DNA of 64,000 bases from Eutypa lata (GCA_022661535.1 JAKULF010000003.1:496001-560000), one strand, 5' to 3'; positions 1-13,058 are shown, numbered from the stretch's first letter. The notes: generated by a model not told the origin, from the letters alone. Made by a program: numbers and translations.

Positions 1-278
1 TTCGCGGGCGTCATCATGTCGCCCGGGTGGGCCTCGAGGGAGGCCCTCTCGCTCTCGAGGGCCCGGCGCGCCTCCTTGACCAGGTTGCACGATGTCTTGT
101 GCGCGGGCCGGTGGGCCTTCTGGTGCTCGGCGCCGCAGTACTGGATCACCTGGCAGGCTCCACACCGCAGGAGGTTGTCCCGTCGGACGCAGCGCGGCCC
201 TGAGCACTTCCGGAAGAAGAGCCCGAGATTCAGGCGGTTCGGTTGCTCGCCTTCGGCGGAGGTCAAAAGCGTCTCCAT
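1..278 (-). CDS. MYND-type zinc-finger protein, N-terminal part (cut by window edge)
   Basis: The minus strand is open from an ATG at 278 to the window edge, giving 92 codons. The protein begins METLLTS. It carries Cys pairs in CSGPRC and CGAC, then IQYCGAEHQ, and ends with HKTSC about 15 residues later. This is the C..C, C..C, YC..xHQ, Hxx(x)C layout of a MYND zinc finger, here with a C-x4-C first pair. MYND fingers bind zinc and usually mediate protein contacts; in fungi they occur in many otherwise unrelated proteins. Everything after about residue 92 lies outside the window, so the overall function is unknown. The first base of the start lies just after a long T-run (281-298). Confidence 0.7.
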   Translation of the reverse strand, partial: METLLTSAEGEQPNRLNLGLFFRKCSGPRCVRRDNLLRCGACQVIQYCGAEHQKAHRPAHKTSCNLVKEARRALESERASLEAHPGDMMTPA

Positions 279-729
279 ATTTTTTTTTATTTTTTTTGAG
301 GACATCAACCCGTTGTAGTTATTTGGTGATATCAAAGTGCGGTGTTCTCATACAGACTGGTTCTGTATGTTTATTTTTCCAAACTTCTTTACGCGTAATG
401 ACGATGTGTGAAGAATGGTTTGGCCCGTGCTGGCAACCGGAAAATTCGGGATGGCGTAACTAAACGGTGCAATGGATGATCCTTGCGCTACTTTTGTTGT
501 CATGACGGTTAGTATCGATAATTGATAATATTCCTTTATCTGATAGGCTCAATGGAGCGGGTGGCTGCCTAAAAGATTTTTTTATGTTTCAAACTGGACT
601 TGACATCAAGCGGTGAAGTATTTCTTCCTCCTCCGCGCCCCGTAGTTATCTGCTACGTATGTATGGATCTATCGGGCCCCTCTAGATATAGGATACCCAA
701 AAACGCGAGCGGTTCAGATACGGGTCACT
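279..729. other. Intergenic, no gene seen
   Basis: About 450 bases between the MYND gene start and the DUF4360 gene stop. It holds a T-rich run at 281-298, and I see no supported gene. Part of it must be the promoter of the MYND gene. Confidence 0.5.
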
Positions 730-1553
730 TCAGCACCGTTTCCATATCCATCCCCACTTCTCCGTGACCGTCGCGTTCTTGCCTCCGCCGTAGAACCCGT
801 ACGCGTCGCTACGCGTTGACGTAAGCGCGACGCGGAAATTAACATTTAGGATGCCGACGGCGCCGTCTCGGCCCGTGCACGGCGACCACACTACGCCCGA
901 TTCCGGGATCTCAGCATGCAGCTCGATATCGCGGGAGAGTGTCGAGTTCGGGGCGCTTTCTAGGGTCTGCACTGTGGATATCTGTAAACAGGTTAATGCC
1001 TAGATCAATCGTCGATATTCACTAACTGAGTGCGCATCACGCGCGCGCGCACACACACACACACTAGATATGCGTTCATGGATACACAAAAGCATGCAAT
1101 AAAAGGGATAAATAATCATAGAACACTTACCGTATTACCCGCATCCTGGCTATAAAACACAGTGACATACTGCTTCAGCGTCACACCGGGCTCAAGCTCC
1201 ACGTGCCCGCGCGACCACAGGTCCCGGAGCCCGACCTGCCAGCCGGGCGCGCCGTCCGCCAGGCTCACGTGCGCCTGGCAGTTGGCGGTATGGGTATTCA
1301 CGCTGCCGCCATACGAGGCGGCGAAGTCCGGTAACGTGAACCTCAGATGCGCCCAGCCTCCAGACCTAAGTGGTGTGGTTCCGCTTTGTGGACACCCATT
1401 ACCCGAGAAGGAGATCGATTGGATGGTCGGTGGTTGGAAGGATGGTGCTTCTAATTCAGTGGTGGAAAGTAGGATGCTGGGAGTTTGTGATAATGGCGTC
1501 GCTGCAGGTGAGGTGGCTGCGAAGATCAGGGGGAGGATGCTTGGGAGATGCAT
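730..1553 (-). CDS. Secreted DUF4360-family protein
   Basis: Two exons, 1553-1131 and 981-730, are joined in phase 0 and give 224 residues. The donor GTAAGT lies at 1130-1125 and the acceptor TTTACAG ends at 982. The chosen ATG at 1553 opens a signal peptide (MHLPSILPLIFAATS); an in-frame ATG at 1670 would add a charged extension and is less likely. Recognisable family landmarks are SFSGNGCPQ, NCQAHVSL, a short Tyr/Val strand before the splice site, VVWSPC and the terminal WIWKRC. These are the conserved Cys and Trp positions I know from DUF4360, a family of small secreted proteins of unknown function in fungi. The intron (149 nt) is long for this genome and contains a GC/AC dinucleotide run near 1040-1065. 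Confidence 0.8.
1040..1066. repeat. Dinucleotide microsatellite (GC then AC) inside an intron
   Basis: The plus strand reads alternating GC followed by about eight AC units. It lies within the intron of the DUF4360 gene and stretches that intron. Confidence 0.8.
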
Positions 1554-2821
1554 GTTCAAGGCTCGTCGTTTGAGTTTATTCAAGATTTTTGTAGGTTGCG
1601 ATTTAATGACAGCTATTCTATTCACCAATTCTGCATAAATGCAAGAAGGGTTCATCTTACGGACTGTCAATACTAGGGGCTTTCGCCCTCTTCTTAAGTA
1701 TGCCTTCCGTGACCCTCCCTAGGTAACCTAACCGAGATTCCATCGTCAGCTCATATGGCACGATGGACTCTCAGCTGTAGACCTATAATATATCTTCACC
1801 ATTAATCTAAGTTTCCTTGATATGATGTCTTGAATGATCTAGACTCCTGGCCGTAATCGTTAAGCCTTTAGCCGTATTAGCCGCATACCCACCGGATTCC
1901 AAAAGAAACTAGTGACTGCTCCGTCTACTGAAGCTCTGGGCGCCTCGGCCAGTTTAAGAATTATAATCGATATGGTATTGATGACGCACAGCCTGCTTTC
2001 TTGGTAGCGAAGGGGCCTAAGACGGAGCCAGCGACCATAAATGGTTACTGATGATAAGACTGGGAGTAACTGTCGGAAGGACTTCATCCGTCCTAATGGA
2101 TCTTCTAAAATTGTCATCACATTATAATAAAAATTACAGTTCTTCGTGGCCCCAGCAGTCCAGATGTAAAAGGCACAAAGTGAATTAGGGTTTCGTCTAC
2201 ATTCTTGTCCAAGGAACCAAACATTAAGTTAGACACTTTCAGTGCATTCAGCGGTAGTTGTTGACAGACGGAGGAAACAGAATTGCAAGAGGAATCAACG
2301 CTCCTCACAGGAAGCGGACTTCATACGCTTGGTAGGATAATCAATAGATGCCTCAAGTGAATCCAATGATAGTTTTCTATCGTATCATCATAATCGTTAT
2401 AGCTTCGTTCCATCCATTCTATATGATGGATCATGGATTACTATTCAATAATTACTATTCAATAATCAGGTATTGTTTCAATTCAGATGTCCAAGTGCAG
2501 GACCGATGTTCAGTCAGCTTTAATTATGTAATTTATTACGCAGTATAGTCTTAATGGGCTAGCGGCTTAATACGTTGAAACAAGGCCCACCTTTAGGAGA
2601 GACTGCCTTGCTGCCCAGCTGCCCAAGTTTACCTTGTATCATCATGACGGCAAGAGATTACTGAACATGCTTCCCTTTGAAGAAAATCAACTGATGGCAC
2701 AGGGAGGACATTTTGGATACGCGATGTATTCTCCTACTCACACTTCTTTGCGGTGGGCTGGTTATCTCTTGAATCTTCAAATTCGAGAAAATCTAGATAT
2801 CGGAACCTGCGGAGGATAGTC
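1554..2821. other. Intergenic, no gene seen
   Basis: Only short open frames on both strands with no recognisable motif. The stretch separates the minus-strand DUF4360 gene from the plus-strand aquaporin gene, so it contains both promoters. Confidence 0.4.
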
Positions 2822-4587
2822 ATGACAACGTCATACGGCCTTTCTACTCGCAACCACTTCGGAACCAAAAACGTCGTGCGGCCGCTGCGAACACGGTTTC
2901 CCACTGGTGATGGGAAGCATGAGCACAACCAAGATGCGCTAAACCGCACGAGAAGGCGGATGGGCCTGCGAGGCAACGTCGAGGTATGCCCCGAGGATGA
3001 CAGTGTAGACCATCTCGGTGAGTAGCTTTTGATATTGGTTGCTGCCTCCCATTTTTTCAAGTTACTGGCGTGTATACCTGAAACCGAGACCAGGAAGAGC
3101 CTCTTTGACTCTTCAAACTCGGTTGATTCACGTGAGGTCTTCTATAAAATACCATAGTAACTGACATGGCATGTCATAGTGTGGAGTAGAATCCGACTTA
3201 CGTTCCGCGAACCATTTCTCGAATTCTGGGGTGCCTTCATCATGGTCTTGATGGGCGATTCAGTCTTAGCGCAGACGTATCTCAGCAGCAAGGAATTCGG
3301 GAGTTGGTTGAACATCTGCTTGGGGTAATAACCATGGAAACCCCCTTCCTAACTACTGGATAAGAACAAGCCCCACCAGATTCATGCTTGCTGACATGCT
3401 TCCTAGGTGGTCGTGCGCCTACATGTTCGGCATCTATGTCGCCGGCGACTCCGGCGCGTACCTCAACCCGGCCGTGACGCTCACTAACTGTCTGTTTCGC
3501 GGGTTGCCCCTCAGACGGTTCCCCATGTACGCCGCGGCTCAAGTCCTGGGCTCGTTTTGCGCCCACGGCGTCACGTATGCGAACTACATCTCCGCGTTCG
3601 ACCATTACGAAGGCAAGGGCGTGCGCACTATCCCGCCGAGCGAGACCACCTCCGCCAGGATCTTCTGCACCTTTCCAGCAGTGTTCGCGCCGCGCGCCAG
3701 CCAGTTCTTCTCCGAATTTATTGCTAACTTTGTGTCCATGTTCTGCATCTTTGCTATGAGGGATGAGAACGGAGCGGATCTTGTAAGTGGTCTTTGTTTG
3801 GTCTGGGAGAGTTATCTTCGTTTGTATCCTTCGGTACCTGACAGTTCTTATAGAAAGGAGGGGGCTGGTTCGTTCTTGGACTGTTCTGGTTGAACTTCGG
3901 CTTGATGAGCTCTTTGGGATGGGAGACGGGGTGCGTTCTGTTCATCGTTTTGTTAGAGACTTGTTGGATGTCTACTAACCCGAAATAGGTCACCAATCAA
4001 CCCAGCTCGTGACGTGACGGGTCGGATCTGGCTCTCCATCATCGGATACGATGGGGCGTGGACCTCCTTTGGGCACTACTCTTGGGTGAGCCTATTCCAC
4101 TATTTACTCAAGGCCGCAATCGCTGAATACAATCTAGATTTCCATCATAGTGCCATTCATGGCGTGCATAAGCGGTGCTATCATATATGATATCTTCATA
4201 TATACTGGAGAAAGTCCCATTAACAAGCCTGGACTGGGTCTTCTCCATCTACTATCGAAGGTCTGCGGAGCGCATGATGACGAACCAAAAGAAGACGAAG
4301 AAAAGGGGAAGGCAACTGAAAGCCCACCGATCAGCGACAGCACGCAAGTCGGCGAAGAGGAAGGGGACTTGCAAGACAACGATGATCAACCTGAGGTCAA
4401 GGGGGGCGTGGAACAGAAGGCGGACCCATACGACCAACCCCAGAATAGTCAGCAGGGGTCTCGCCAAGCCCCAGTTCGATCTTACGAGAACAAATTTCAG
4501 AAGAAGAAGAGCAAAGACACTAGTTACGACGATGCTTCTCACAGACGAAACAAGCATCAAGGCTACGACGATCCTAGCGGGTCGTAA
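2822..4587 (+). CDS. Aquaporin / aquaglyceroporin (MIP family)
   Basis: Six exons (2822-3017, 3180-3324, 3407-3782, 3854-3930, 3989-4085, 4138-4587) join in frame to 446 residues. The membrane core begins at WSRIRLTFREP. The first pore motif reads LNPAVTLTN (NPA at residues 134-136), and the second reads SPINPARDVTGR (NPA at 269-271). Both NPA boxes are split onto different exons. MIP channels pass water or small polyols such as glycerol through the plasma membrane. The second box is followed by DVTGR rather than the usual D-x-GPR, which may alter the selectivity filter. The last exon adds a long hydrophilic, charged tail of about 120 residues with runs of Glu, Asp, Gln and Lys, unlike short-tailed aquaporins. 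An upstream non-ATG extension exists; ATG 2822 is chosen as the first Met in the frame. Confidence 0.85.
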
Positions 4588-7500
4588 TTGAAGGGACAAG
4601 CGGTAATATGACTAGGACAGCGTTAGTTCGGCGGGATATCTTTCGTGTATTGCTTCAAAGCTGGGAATTAGAGAGGAATTGGAGGGGATAATATTGGATG
4701 GTGTGGTTCATGGAATTGCCCAGATGAGGGTTGTATGAACCGACCAGCAGGTGATATTGGCAGATTACACTGTGTGTATTTTAGACTTATTATATATATT
4801 CTATTCAGACAGCATCTTGGAGATCTGGTTTGGGAGATAGGGGTTTCGATGGAAAGTCTTGCCAAATGTAGTCAGAGATATCTTCCATTTTATTGATAAA
4901 GCCTTGTGATTCAGGAAAAAAGGGGCTGTCACTGATTCCCATGATCTATCATTTGACGAGTGGCTTTTCAGAGCCTTCCGTATATCCATTCCCCCAGCGA
5001 TAGGGTTCCCGTCGCCACATAGATTCACTGATTTAATACGTTTTCCGTGCCATTTCAAATAGCCACAACAGGATTTCCGAGTGCTTTCGATTAGTAGGAT
5101 TAGATTACCAACGTGTAAGTTTCTAGATAATGATTGAAATCCATATCTAGCTATCAAAGTAATACCGATTTTCCCATATTACCTAAAATCTGACCTTCTT
5201 ATGACCGAGCCTTCAATCACGAGGTCAATACCTTGCAAGGAGACCCAAGGAATTTCATGGTCAGGTATGCCAAGTTCACTGCTGTCAACCTGCCGCGGAC
5301 TAACTAGTTGAAATCGAGTCTGATGACACGAAGTGAAGCCGGAATTCTCGCCGAGTCATGAATGAATGGCACATATTCCATACTTGATACCTGATTACTG
5401 ATCACCTTTCGTGGTAGCTTCCAGTGGCCTATGCTTTCTTCTAAATGAGCGCAAGTGTACAGTCCAGTCAACTTTCTAGGCGAAATGGGTCAACGTTACC
5501 ATAACTTAATATCCATAGCACAAGCTGGACTTATCAAACGCCTTCGTTTCCTGTGTGTAACTAGTAGGGGAGAACCATGGGATCCCTTTATATCCATAGA
5601 TGGAGGTAGGACTTCTAAGTTTGCACCGCGAAAACACATGTGACGCTTTGTGGTCATCAGATGTTTGTTTGCTCGCTTTTGAGACTAGATGAGGGAAAGG
5701 AAACTAGAAAAGGATTTGAGAACGCTAACACGGTAACGCTGAGTAGAAGTCACGTTATTGTCGTTACTGGATTCTCACAACTTGGCCTTCGAATATACAT
5801 CCACAGGGTTTACCAAATAGCTCGTTATGTCAATATGACATTCACACTGTAGATGCCAGCAGGTATAGACGTCTATTGAAAGTCCACCTTGAAATTACCA
5901 GCGCACGGCCTCATTGCCACGTTGCCTCCTCTCTTACACGTGTTTCGAGATCGCGGGGACTGTAACACGCAACCGAGATGATGCTACCGCCAGGTGTAAG
6001 GATGCATCATCCGTCCCCAGTAACCAGGACCGTGGAGATCGGGCTCGAGTTACGGGAGATATGCGGGGTTGCGAACGCAGACGTCCATCGCGGCCGCGTG
6101 CGATTTACCGTGCGGCCTCTCTTCAAGCATCCGTTAGAGCTAATTGGGGACTGGTGAGCTTCACCGACATTAGAGTAGCGTCCAATTAAACACGTCCAGA
6201 AGTCTGCGTGTAGCCGCTCTATTTCTACGTATTAAGCCATGCGCCGCTATCTTTTTTATCATCGTGGATTTCTTTTTGTTAATTTCATAAATAGCAAGGC
6301 ACAATAACACCCTCGACGAAACCGCTGCGTGTGTAGGTAGTGTTACCTGTAGACGTAGTGTAATGGTAGCAGGTGCAGCTGTTAAATACCTGATGAGGTC
6401 AATAACCGCTGTTCAACATCCAACGTACTTACATATGTAGGTAGCTACATAGTTACTGTATCCGACGTAGTACGCAGTGTAGGTTAGGTGGTTGCTTAGG
6501 TTTACCGTAACCCGGTGTCAAGCAAACAAAGGAGAGACATCTCAGTTAGGGGCATTCATCAATCACGCCAAGCGAACCCGGTGAACCCGGCGCTCGAAAT
6601 CTTTTCCTGTCTCAACCCTTTTGTGTCTTGAGATATTTTCCAATCAAAAACACGCGATTTTCGGTGGTTTTAATTATTCTTCAACAACGACAATAACCCC
6701 CTGACAGCTAGCCCAGTGGTGGTAGATGCAGTTTAGTGCCATGGAAGGGCCATCTATCTATCCGAGACATTATCCTCTATGGTGCAACGCTTGTTACATG
6801 GTTGCAGCAAGATTTCGATCTCGTGGGAGGAACCTCCAGCTTGGTCGGTTGGTCGGTCGGTCGGTCGGGCTTAGGCGAGATTCTGCACCGGGGGACGTCT
6901 ATTATTAACGGCTCGTGTCGTAGAGTTTGATTCGCTAGAGACAGACCGGGCGTGAGTTACGTCGTGGTATTATAACTATTCACGACCTGTAGCCGATACT
7001 GCGGCTTTCCGATGCAGAGCTAGAAGATGCGTATATGTAAGGGGAGTTACCCGGATATCCAGACCAATGATGACATGGAGAATTATGCACCCACGCGGTA
7101 CATTAGATTGACGATCTGCCAAGATTCCCAGAAAGAAGGGGGCGGATGTGGGGGATGTGGGGTGTCTGGAGATCTTAACCGTATGGAGTAAATGAAGTCT
7201 TAGTTCACCTGCATGACATAGCGATGAAGTCTTGATGAAGTAAGCATGTTGATCGTCCTAAATATTACGCTATGAATGATGTATTCAGGAGACAGACAAT
7301 GGAATCATGTCTAAAGTAATATTTCAAACATTAGAAGCCTAGCACGACTCTGTAATAGGTATGTAGGTATGTAGTGAGTAGGCACGGTAAGTGATTTTAA
7401 GTTTATTGTTCCATGCCAAATCTAGATTCTAGAGCCATGCCATAAGCCTTCGTTGCAGGGTATCCATAGCGCCAAATTTAGCGTCCCGAGACCTCGGTAA

Positions 7501-8611
7501 CGGGAAATATGTGCTAGCATCTGCACCTAACTTATAATTAACAGGGATTAGACATACAACACAACATACTTCATACAGGGAGACAACACCTATCGTATCT
7601 TACAATGCTTCTGGTAACTTAGGTACAGTTATAGAAGATTTTGGTTTTCAATATGACATCGCTGGCAATATGGTCTACATGGATAATATAAACTTCTAGT
7701 ACGTATTCGTATTTTTTTGCTTTCCTAAGTTAAAGACTTGCAGATCCCGTAGTGGTTAGTGCAGGTCTTGATAATGAAGCCACCTGGTAATTGTCTTAGC
7801 TGGGGCTTCACAAAGTGACTCAACATATCACCGGCCAAGACCTGACAAATGTCGCCGCACGAGATTCTATAACCATACACATAACGGCTCTGCATTGTTA
7901 AGGTACCACAGCATGAGGCTTCTGCCAAAATATACTGAGGCGCTTCATGAGTGTAACGACATACTTATCAGCTAAGACGTAATGGTTACCACAGTTTGCA
8001 ATAGAAGAAATATTGGGGGAAAAAAAGTTTGGTTACGATGCTGAAGAATAATTGGAATACAGACTTGGTATGAACACCTTTCTACATTTCTACATTTGTT
8101 GATGGATCAAGCACTTTATTCGATTGTGCCATTAATGAAGCAGTAAATCTAAATAATCACCAAGGTAGTTGTGAGCTGAGCTCTATCTAAAGCTACAGTT
8201 CCTATCCTCCGGAACGACCTACTAATAGAGAGGTCTCCATGTTTTAACTCAGCCAACTTCCTACCCACAAAGTAACACGACAAACTCAGCTCTTTCAATC
8301 TATCTGAGGAAATAGATCGGGAAGGTCTTACCTCCTCGGATATATGTCTCAATTTACGGTCACGCGTATTTAGGGGGTCGCTCTTTCCTCTCTCGAGGAG
8401 AAAATACGAAATGTAGAGGAAAGAGCTTTCGAGTGGCCACCTCTTCCTTACCCACCTGCCCACCCACAGTTCAACTTTTTTCGTCGAATCTTTTAGAATA
8501 TTTATATCGTCCTGTGATTCATCGTTGAGGTCATTACCATTTCCAGTCACGCAACTGTAGTCTACTAACAAACACCTACATTCCTGTGACATTGGTCCCT
8601 CCCTACCCAAC
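4588..8611. other. 4-kb gene-poor stretch
   Basis: No convincing gene. It holds many TAGGTAG/CTACCTA-type words around 6300-6500, a GGTC tetranucleotide run at 6842-6868, and scattered short frames. A 67-codon minus-strand frame at 7725-7928 is Cys-rich (six Cys) but has no start exon or signal peptide that I can attach. A 154-codon frame at 8149-8613 has no recognisable motif. Confidence 0.4.
6842..6868. repeat. GGTC tetranucleotide repeat
   Basis: Short tandem run of GGTC/GGTT units, with no gene near it. Confidence 0.75.
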
Positions 8612-10687
8612 ATGTTGCATCTTCAAACAAAACCTTCCCCTGGGGCCAAGCCAGGCGCTCCCACAATCCCCCCAAGCACCATCAGCGCAAAAGCAATGGA
8701 GAAGGAGGCTGTGTTCGTGTTTGCATCTTCGGAAGCGTTGTCTGATTCTAACAGTTCTGCCGGCAGCACACCACGCACAGCCCAGTTTCCACTATCCGAG
8801 GAGGAGAAGAGTGAAATTTCGACGTATGGATCTCAACATGGTAGTTCTCTGGAGGAAGTCCGAGTTGGAGAGGAGAAACCGGAGTACCCTTCAGGATTCA
8901 AGCTTGGCTTTATCGTCTTGGCTATATGTCTGAGCATTTTGCTGATGGCTCTAGAGTGAGGACTCCTCTCAGATCATCGATCGAATACGTGCGCCTCTGG
9001 CTAACATACTTCTGTAGCAATGCTATAATAACCACCGCTATCCCCAAAATCACGGACACATTTCATAGCTTACCTGACGTGGGCTGGTATGGAAGCGGTA
9101 GGTCGCTAAGGATGCACTGGGCTCTAAGTAGCTAAGAAGCTGACTCCGCTGTGTCTACCTACCTAGGCTACATGCTCACGGCCGCATCCCTGCAGCTCCT
9201 TTTTGGAAAGCTGTACACATTTCTCAGCATCAAATGGGTGTATCTAACAGCGATTGGTGTCTTTGAGCTCGGGAGTTTGATTTGCGGCGTCGCTCCCAAC
9301 TCGTTGGCGTTGATAATGGGACGTGCTGTTGCTGGTATTGGCTGTGCGGGAATAATGACTGGCGGTCTTTCTATCCTAGCTCACAGCGTACCACTCGCTA
9401 AACGGCCTGTCTATTTGTAAGACTGGACCTAATGTTCCACACTTACCTCCAGAATGACTGCTGAAGATTCCGATAGTGGCCTCATTGGCAGCATGTACGG
9501 TGTAGCCTCGGTTGCTGGACCACTTCTGGGAGGTGTCTTTACTGACGAAGTAGTACGTGAACTCGGCCCCTCAACAACTTCGCCTGGTGCTTTGCTTGTA
9601 CTAACAATTAACCAAATCATAGACTTGGCGTTGGTGTTTCTTCATAAACTTACCCTTCGGCGCCCTGACTATCGCCATCGTCATTATTTTTTTCACTGAT
9701 CCAGTCCGCGAAATGCCCAAAGAAGAGACCTTTCTCCAACACATTAAGCACCTTGACCCCCTCGGCACCCTCGTCTTTATGCCAGCCGTAATCTGCCTTC
9801 TCCTCGCCCTCCAATGGGGTGGAACCACCTACTCGTGGAGCGACGGGCGTATCATCTCACTGCTCACCGTATCCGGCACTCTCACACTAGTCTTCATCTT
9901 TCTCCAGCACGTCCAACAAGAAGACGCCACAGTACCACCCCGGATCATCAGGAACCGCACCGTCTGGGCTAGCGGCGCGTACTCCTTCTGCCTCGGCGGC
10001 AGCTTCTTCGTCATGTGCTACTACGTCCCGATCTGGTTCCAAGCCGTGCAGGGTACGAGCGCTGTCGACTCGGGGATCCGCAACCTGCCGATGCTGATCA
10101 GCGTCGTCGTGGCCTCGGCGGCCGCCGGTGCCGCCGTCACCGCCCTCGGCCACTACGCGCCTTTCATGATCACGGGCACGGCGGCTATGGCCGCCGGCGC
10201 AGGGCTTGTCGCCGCCCGCTTCGAGGTTGACGCCCCGCCCGCCGCCTGGATCGGCTACCAGCTCCTGTTCGGCGCCGGCGTCGGCCTCGGCATGCAGCAG
10301 CCCCTCATGGCTGTCCAGACCGTGCTCGACTTGCGCGATGTGCCCACCGGCACGTCCGTTGTCAATTTCCTGCAGACGCTGGGCGGGGCGCTCTTCGTTA
10401 GCGCCGCGCAGGCCGTTTTCGCGAGCCGTCTTGAGAGCCGGGGGTTGGATGCTGGTGCTGTTGTGCTTGTTTCGGGTGGGGATGGTGAGTCGAGAGATGG
10501 TGGTGGGGCTATGGATGGCGTCGGGGTTGTCGAGGCGTATAATGATGCTCTGGCTGGTGCTTTCTTGGTCGCGGCGGGATTGGCTGTCGCCACGTCTTTG
10601 GGAAGTCTGGCGGTCGAGTGGAAGAGTGTTAGGGAGGCTGTTGGTAAGAAGAAGGTGGAGGAGGAAGTGGAGAATGGGATGGCATGA
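8612..10687 (+). CDS. MFS transporter, DHA2-type (14-helix drug/proton antiporter family)
   Basis: Five exons (8612-8955, 9018-9097, 9167-9416, 9477-9552, 9623-10687) give 604 residues. After about 90 hydrophilic residues come family hallmarks: [15 protein letters not shown] in helix 1, [37 protein letters not shown] and [12 protein letters not shown]. Each splice junction restores one of these motifs; for example the third intron joins RPVY to FGLIGSMYG. These proteins export drugs, toxins or metabolites across the plasma membrane using the proton gradient. The start may instead be the Met at 8696 (MEKEA). The last exon is clearly GC-richer than its surroundings. The substrate is unknown, and no biosynthetic gene adjoins it. 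Confidence 0.9.
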
Positions 10688-13058
10688 TGGAGCGACGAGG
10701 AAATGGGAGGCGGTGTTCTATCTTTTCTCTTCATATATTCTTTTCTTCCCTTCTTATAGTAGTTGTTTCTTCGCTATATTTTATTCCCTGGGTTGGCTAT
10801 GGTAAGCAGGTGGGCTTCTCATTGAAATAGAATGGCTTCGAATTTGAGTTAGGTGGGCAAGGTGCTGGGGATGGATTATACTATTGGCTTGTAATTGGGT
10901 TTTTATTCATGGCTGTGGTGTTGTTGGCACTGCTTCCTGTTAGCACCCAGTAGAATTAATTTGCGTACATCTGTATATAACTACCTCTTTGCAACCTGTA
11001 CCCATACAATAACTTGGAAGTGGAATATCTCGAGATTCAAAAAGCGGGTGATAATTAAGATCTTAAACTTCTGTTACGCAAGTGTCCGTAGAACATGTTT
11101 ACTTCCAGACGTATATGCTGCTAAGATCACCACACTCAAACATTCGTACTACACATCATCTCTAAACTTCTATTTACTACTAATATCATCATTCACGAAG
11201 ATCAGCTATTTCAATAATATAGACAGGCAGCAAGATCCAGGGATGAGACTTGTACCGATGGGGCTGAGGGAGAACGAAGTTGGTGTAAGAGCCCTTGCTT
11301 GATAATAGTATTAAAGAGTGTATCAACGGCCCTATGCCAACTAAACCTGAACGAATCTTTCCGAAAGTGAATAATGAGTGTGGTGAAGCCCCCTTGTTAA
11401 AACCCAATGAGACTGGGTAATATCAAACACCCATGGAGAGGGAAAAAAACAGGGCGATAGCATAACAAACCCCACCACCTTGTTTCTTCTTTTCTTGTTC
11501 ATCGTAACCCTGGTCCGCGAATTGCCATCGTGATGAAGCCTTCTACTATTACATGTGCTAACATGATTCTAGCGTCCCAACTCGCTCGATTCTAGCTATC
11601 CCAGGACCTCTCCGACCTCGTCTCGTATGCGTCGTGATCCTGTGTATCGCAACTATACCTTATTGTCAGACATGTTAATCACCCACGGTTATATAAAGAC
11701 TCGACGACAGCGTACCTTAGGAGGCTCCGTTCGTAAGCACCACAACATCTCCGTCCGTCCAGGTATAGTCGACGAGATCCCGCTCCAGATAGACTCCAAC
11801 GGCATAGCTCTCGTCTTCCGGGTGGAGTGAATGATCGTTCGCTGCTCGCTCCCTTCCGCATGTAGTGCAGGTGGGGGTTTCCTTGCTATTGACACCCAGA
11901 CACTCCGCGCCGTCGTCGCCCCGTTTATGACATTCCCATTCTCCGAGCCTTTCGTCATCGTGCGGAATGATAGGCATGGTGTAAACTAGGTAAGTGATGC
12001 GAAGACTTCCACGGCAAGAAATATAGTTGAGTTATGGGGTGCTTCTAGTCTTGCAGTATGGGGTTACGAGAAATGTTTCTTGTTCCCGGATGTGGTATGC
12101 TTTTCAAACGAGGAGGATTTCCAGGTCAATTGTACTCGCGAGGATTGGGACTTATGTAGATGTGGAGGTCCCTATCAGTGGAATCGTTCGAGATCTTCGC
12201 TGCTTGGAACGCACGAGTTGCAATGTTTTCTTGTTGGAATCCAGATACTCTACCACAATGATGATCAATGCAAATGTATGGAGACTTTGAGTGCCTAAGA
12301 GTGCCTGCTATGAAGGATTTCTTGAAGAGCTGTTCTATAATAGCACTATGTCTATAGTTTGCTACTAATTGATAGAGACGATTGTGTGATGATTGTGTGA
12401 TGATGCTTGTAGAATTCAATACTACGTACCAAGCTAGGAAAACATAGGTATAAGGCATTTAGTCCTAGAGAATCTATGTCATCATTGGCTATAGCTCCAG
12501 AAGGAGCGAACGTGCCTATATGAGACATATCAAGTAATTGCCAGCTATACATCGTAAGGTACATAGGTCACTGTCACATGCCATTCAATGATCTGAGAAA
12601 CGCGGAAGGTAATGTAGCCATTCCTATTTAAAGAGATTCAGTTGCTTTCAACTTTGAATATGTTGTTTCACCTCCACCACCTCCTATCTATGAGCACTGT
12701 TTTCTGTTTCAGTAATACAGTCGAAATCATAATAGGATAAGCCTCTTCTATTATTAGTTAATTATAACATTGGAACTACACGGAACGGGGATGTTGGATG
12801 AATCGCTCCGGCTTTTTCCTATTGGTACAGGTTCATGACTTTAAAAGGGACGACCTTGAACATTGAAAATTTACACAATTAGTTAATTGGAGCAACAAAA
12901 ACAAAAGGGGGTTCCATTTCCATATCTAAAAATACATAGTACCAAGATTGGTTTGGTACCTAGATATGGCTGAAACTCTAAGTGATGTCTAGTTTTGTAT
13001 ACATGTTGGTAAGACGTCCTGCGTTATAGCTTCTTAAACTATCGTCACCCACTTAATC
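10688..13058. other. Intergenic, one weak small-gene candidate
   Basis: About 2.4 kb between the MFS gene and a BTB gene. Apart from the candidate at 11717-11977, I see only short unsupported frames and AT-rich sequence. Confidence 0.4.
11717..11977 (-). CDS. Small hypothetical protein with possible zinc-ribbon Cys pairs
   Basis: A single 86-codon frame starts at an ATG in good context (CACCATGCC). The first half has WEC, a second Cys eight residues later and then CTTCGR, which loosely resembles a one-zinc ribbon. The second half is acidic and hydrophobic (VYLERDLVDYTW). Base composition is more coding-like than the flanks. I do not recognise the family. Two other frames overlap it on the same strand, so it could be a chance frame or a remnant. 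Confidence 0.3.
   Translation of the reverse strand: MPIIPHDDERLGEWECHKRGDDGAECLGVNSKETPTCTTCGRERAANDHSLHPEDESYAVGVYLERDLVDYTWTDGDVVVLTNGAS

Noticed and set aside
7725..7928. Cys-rich 67-codon minus-strand frame
   Set aside because: An in-frame stop lies a short way upstream and I found no exon with a start or signal peptide to join to it. It is kept only as a note on the gene-poor stretch.
8149..8613. 154-codon minus-strand frame upstream of the MFS gene
   Set aside because: No motif, no signal or domain pattern, no splice partners; composition matches the surrounding non-coding DNA.
10206..10805. Long overlapping frames on both strands over the last MFS exon
   Set aside because: Shadows of a GC-rich real exon; only the chosen frame has the transporter motifs.
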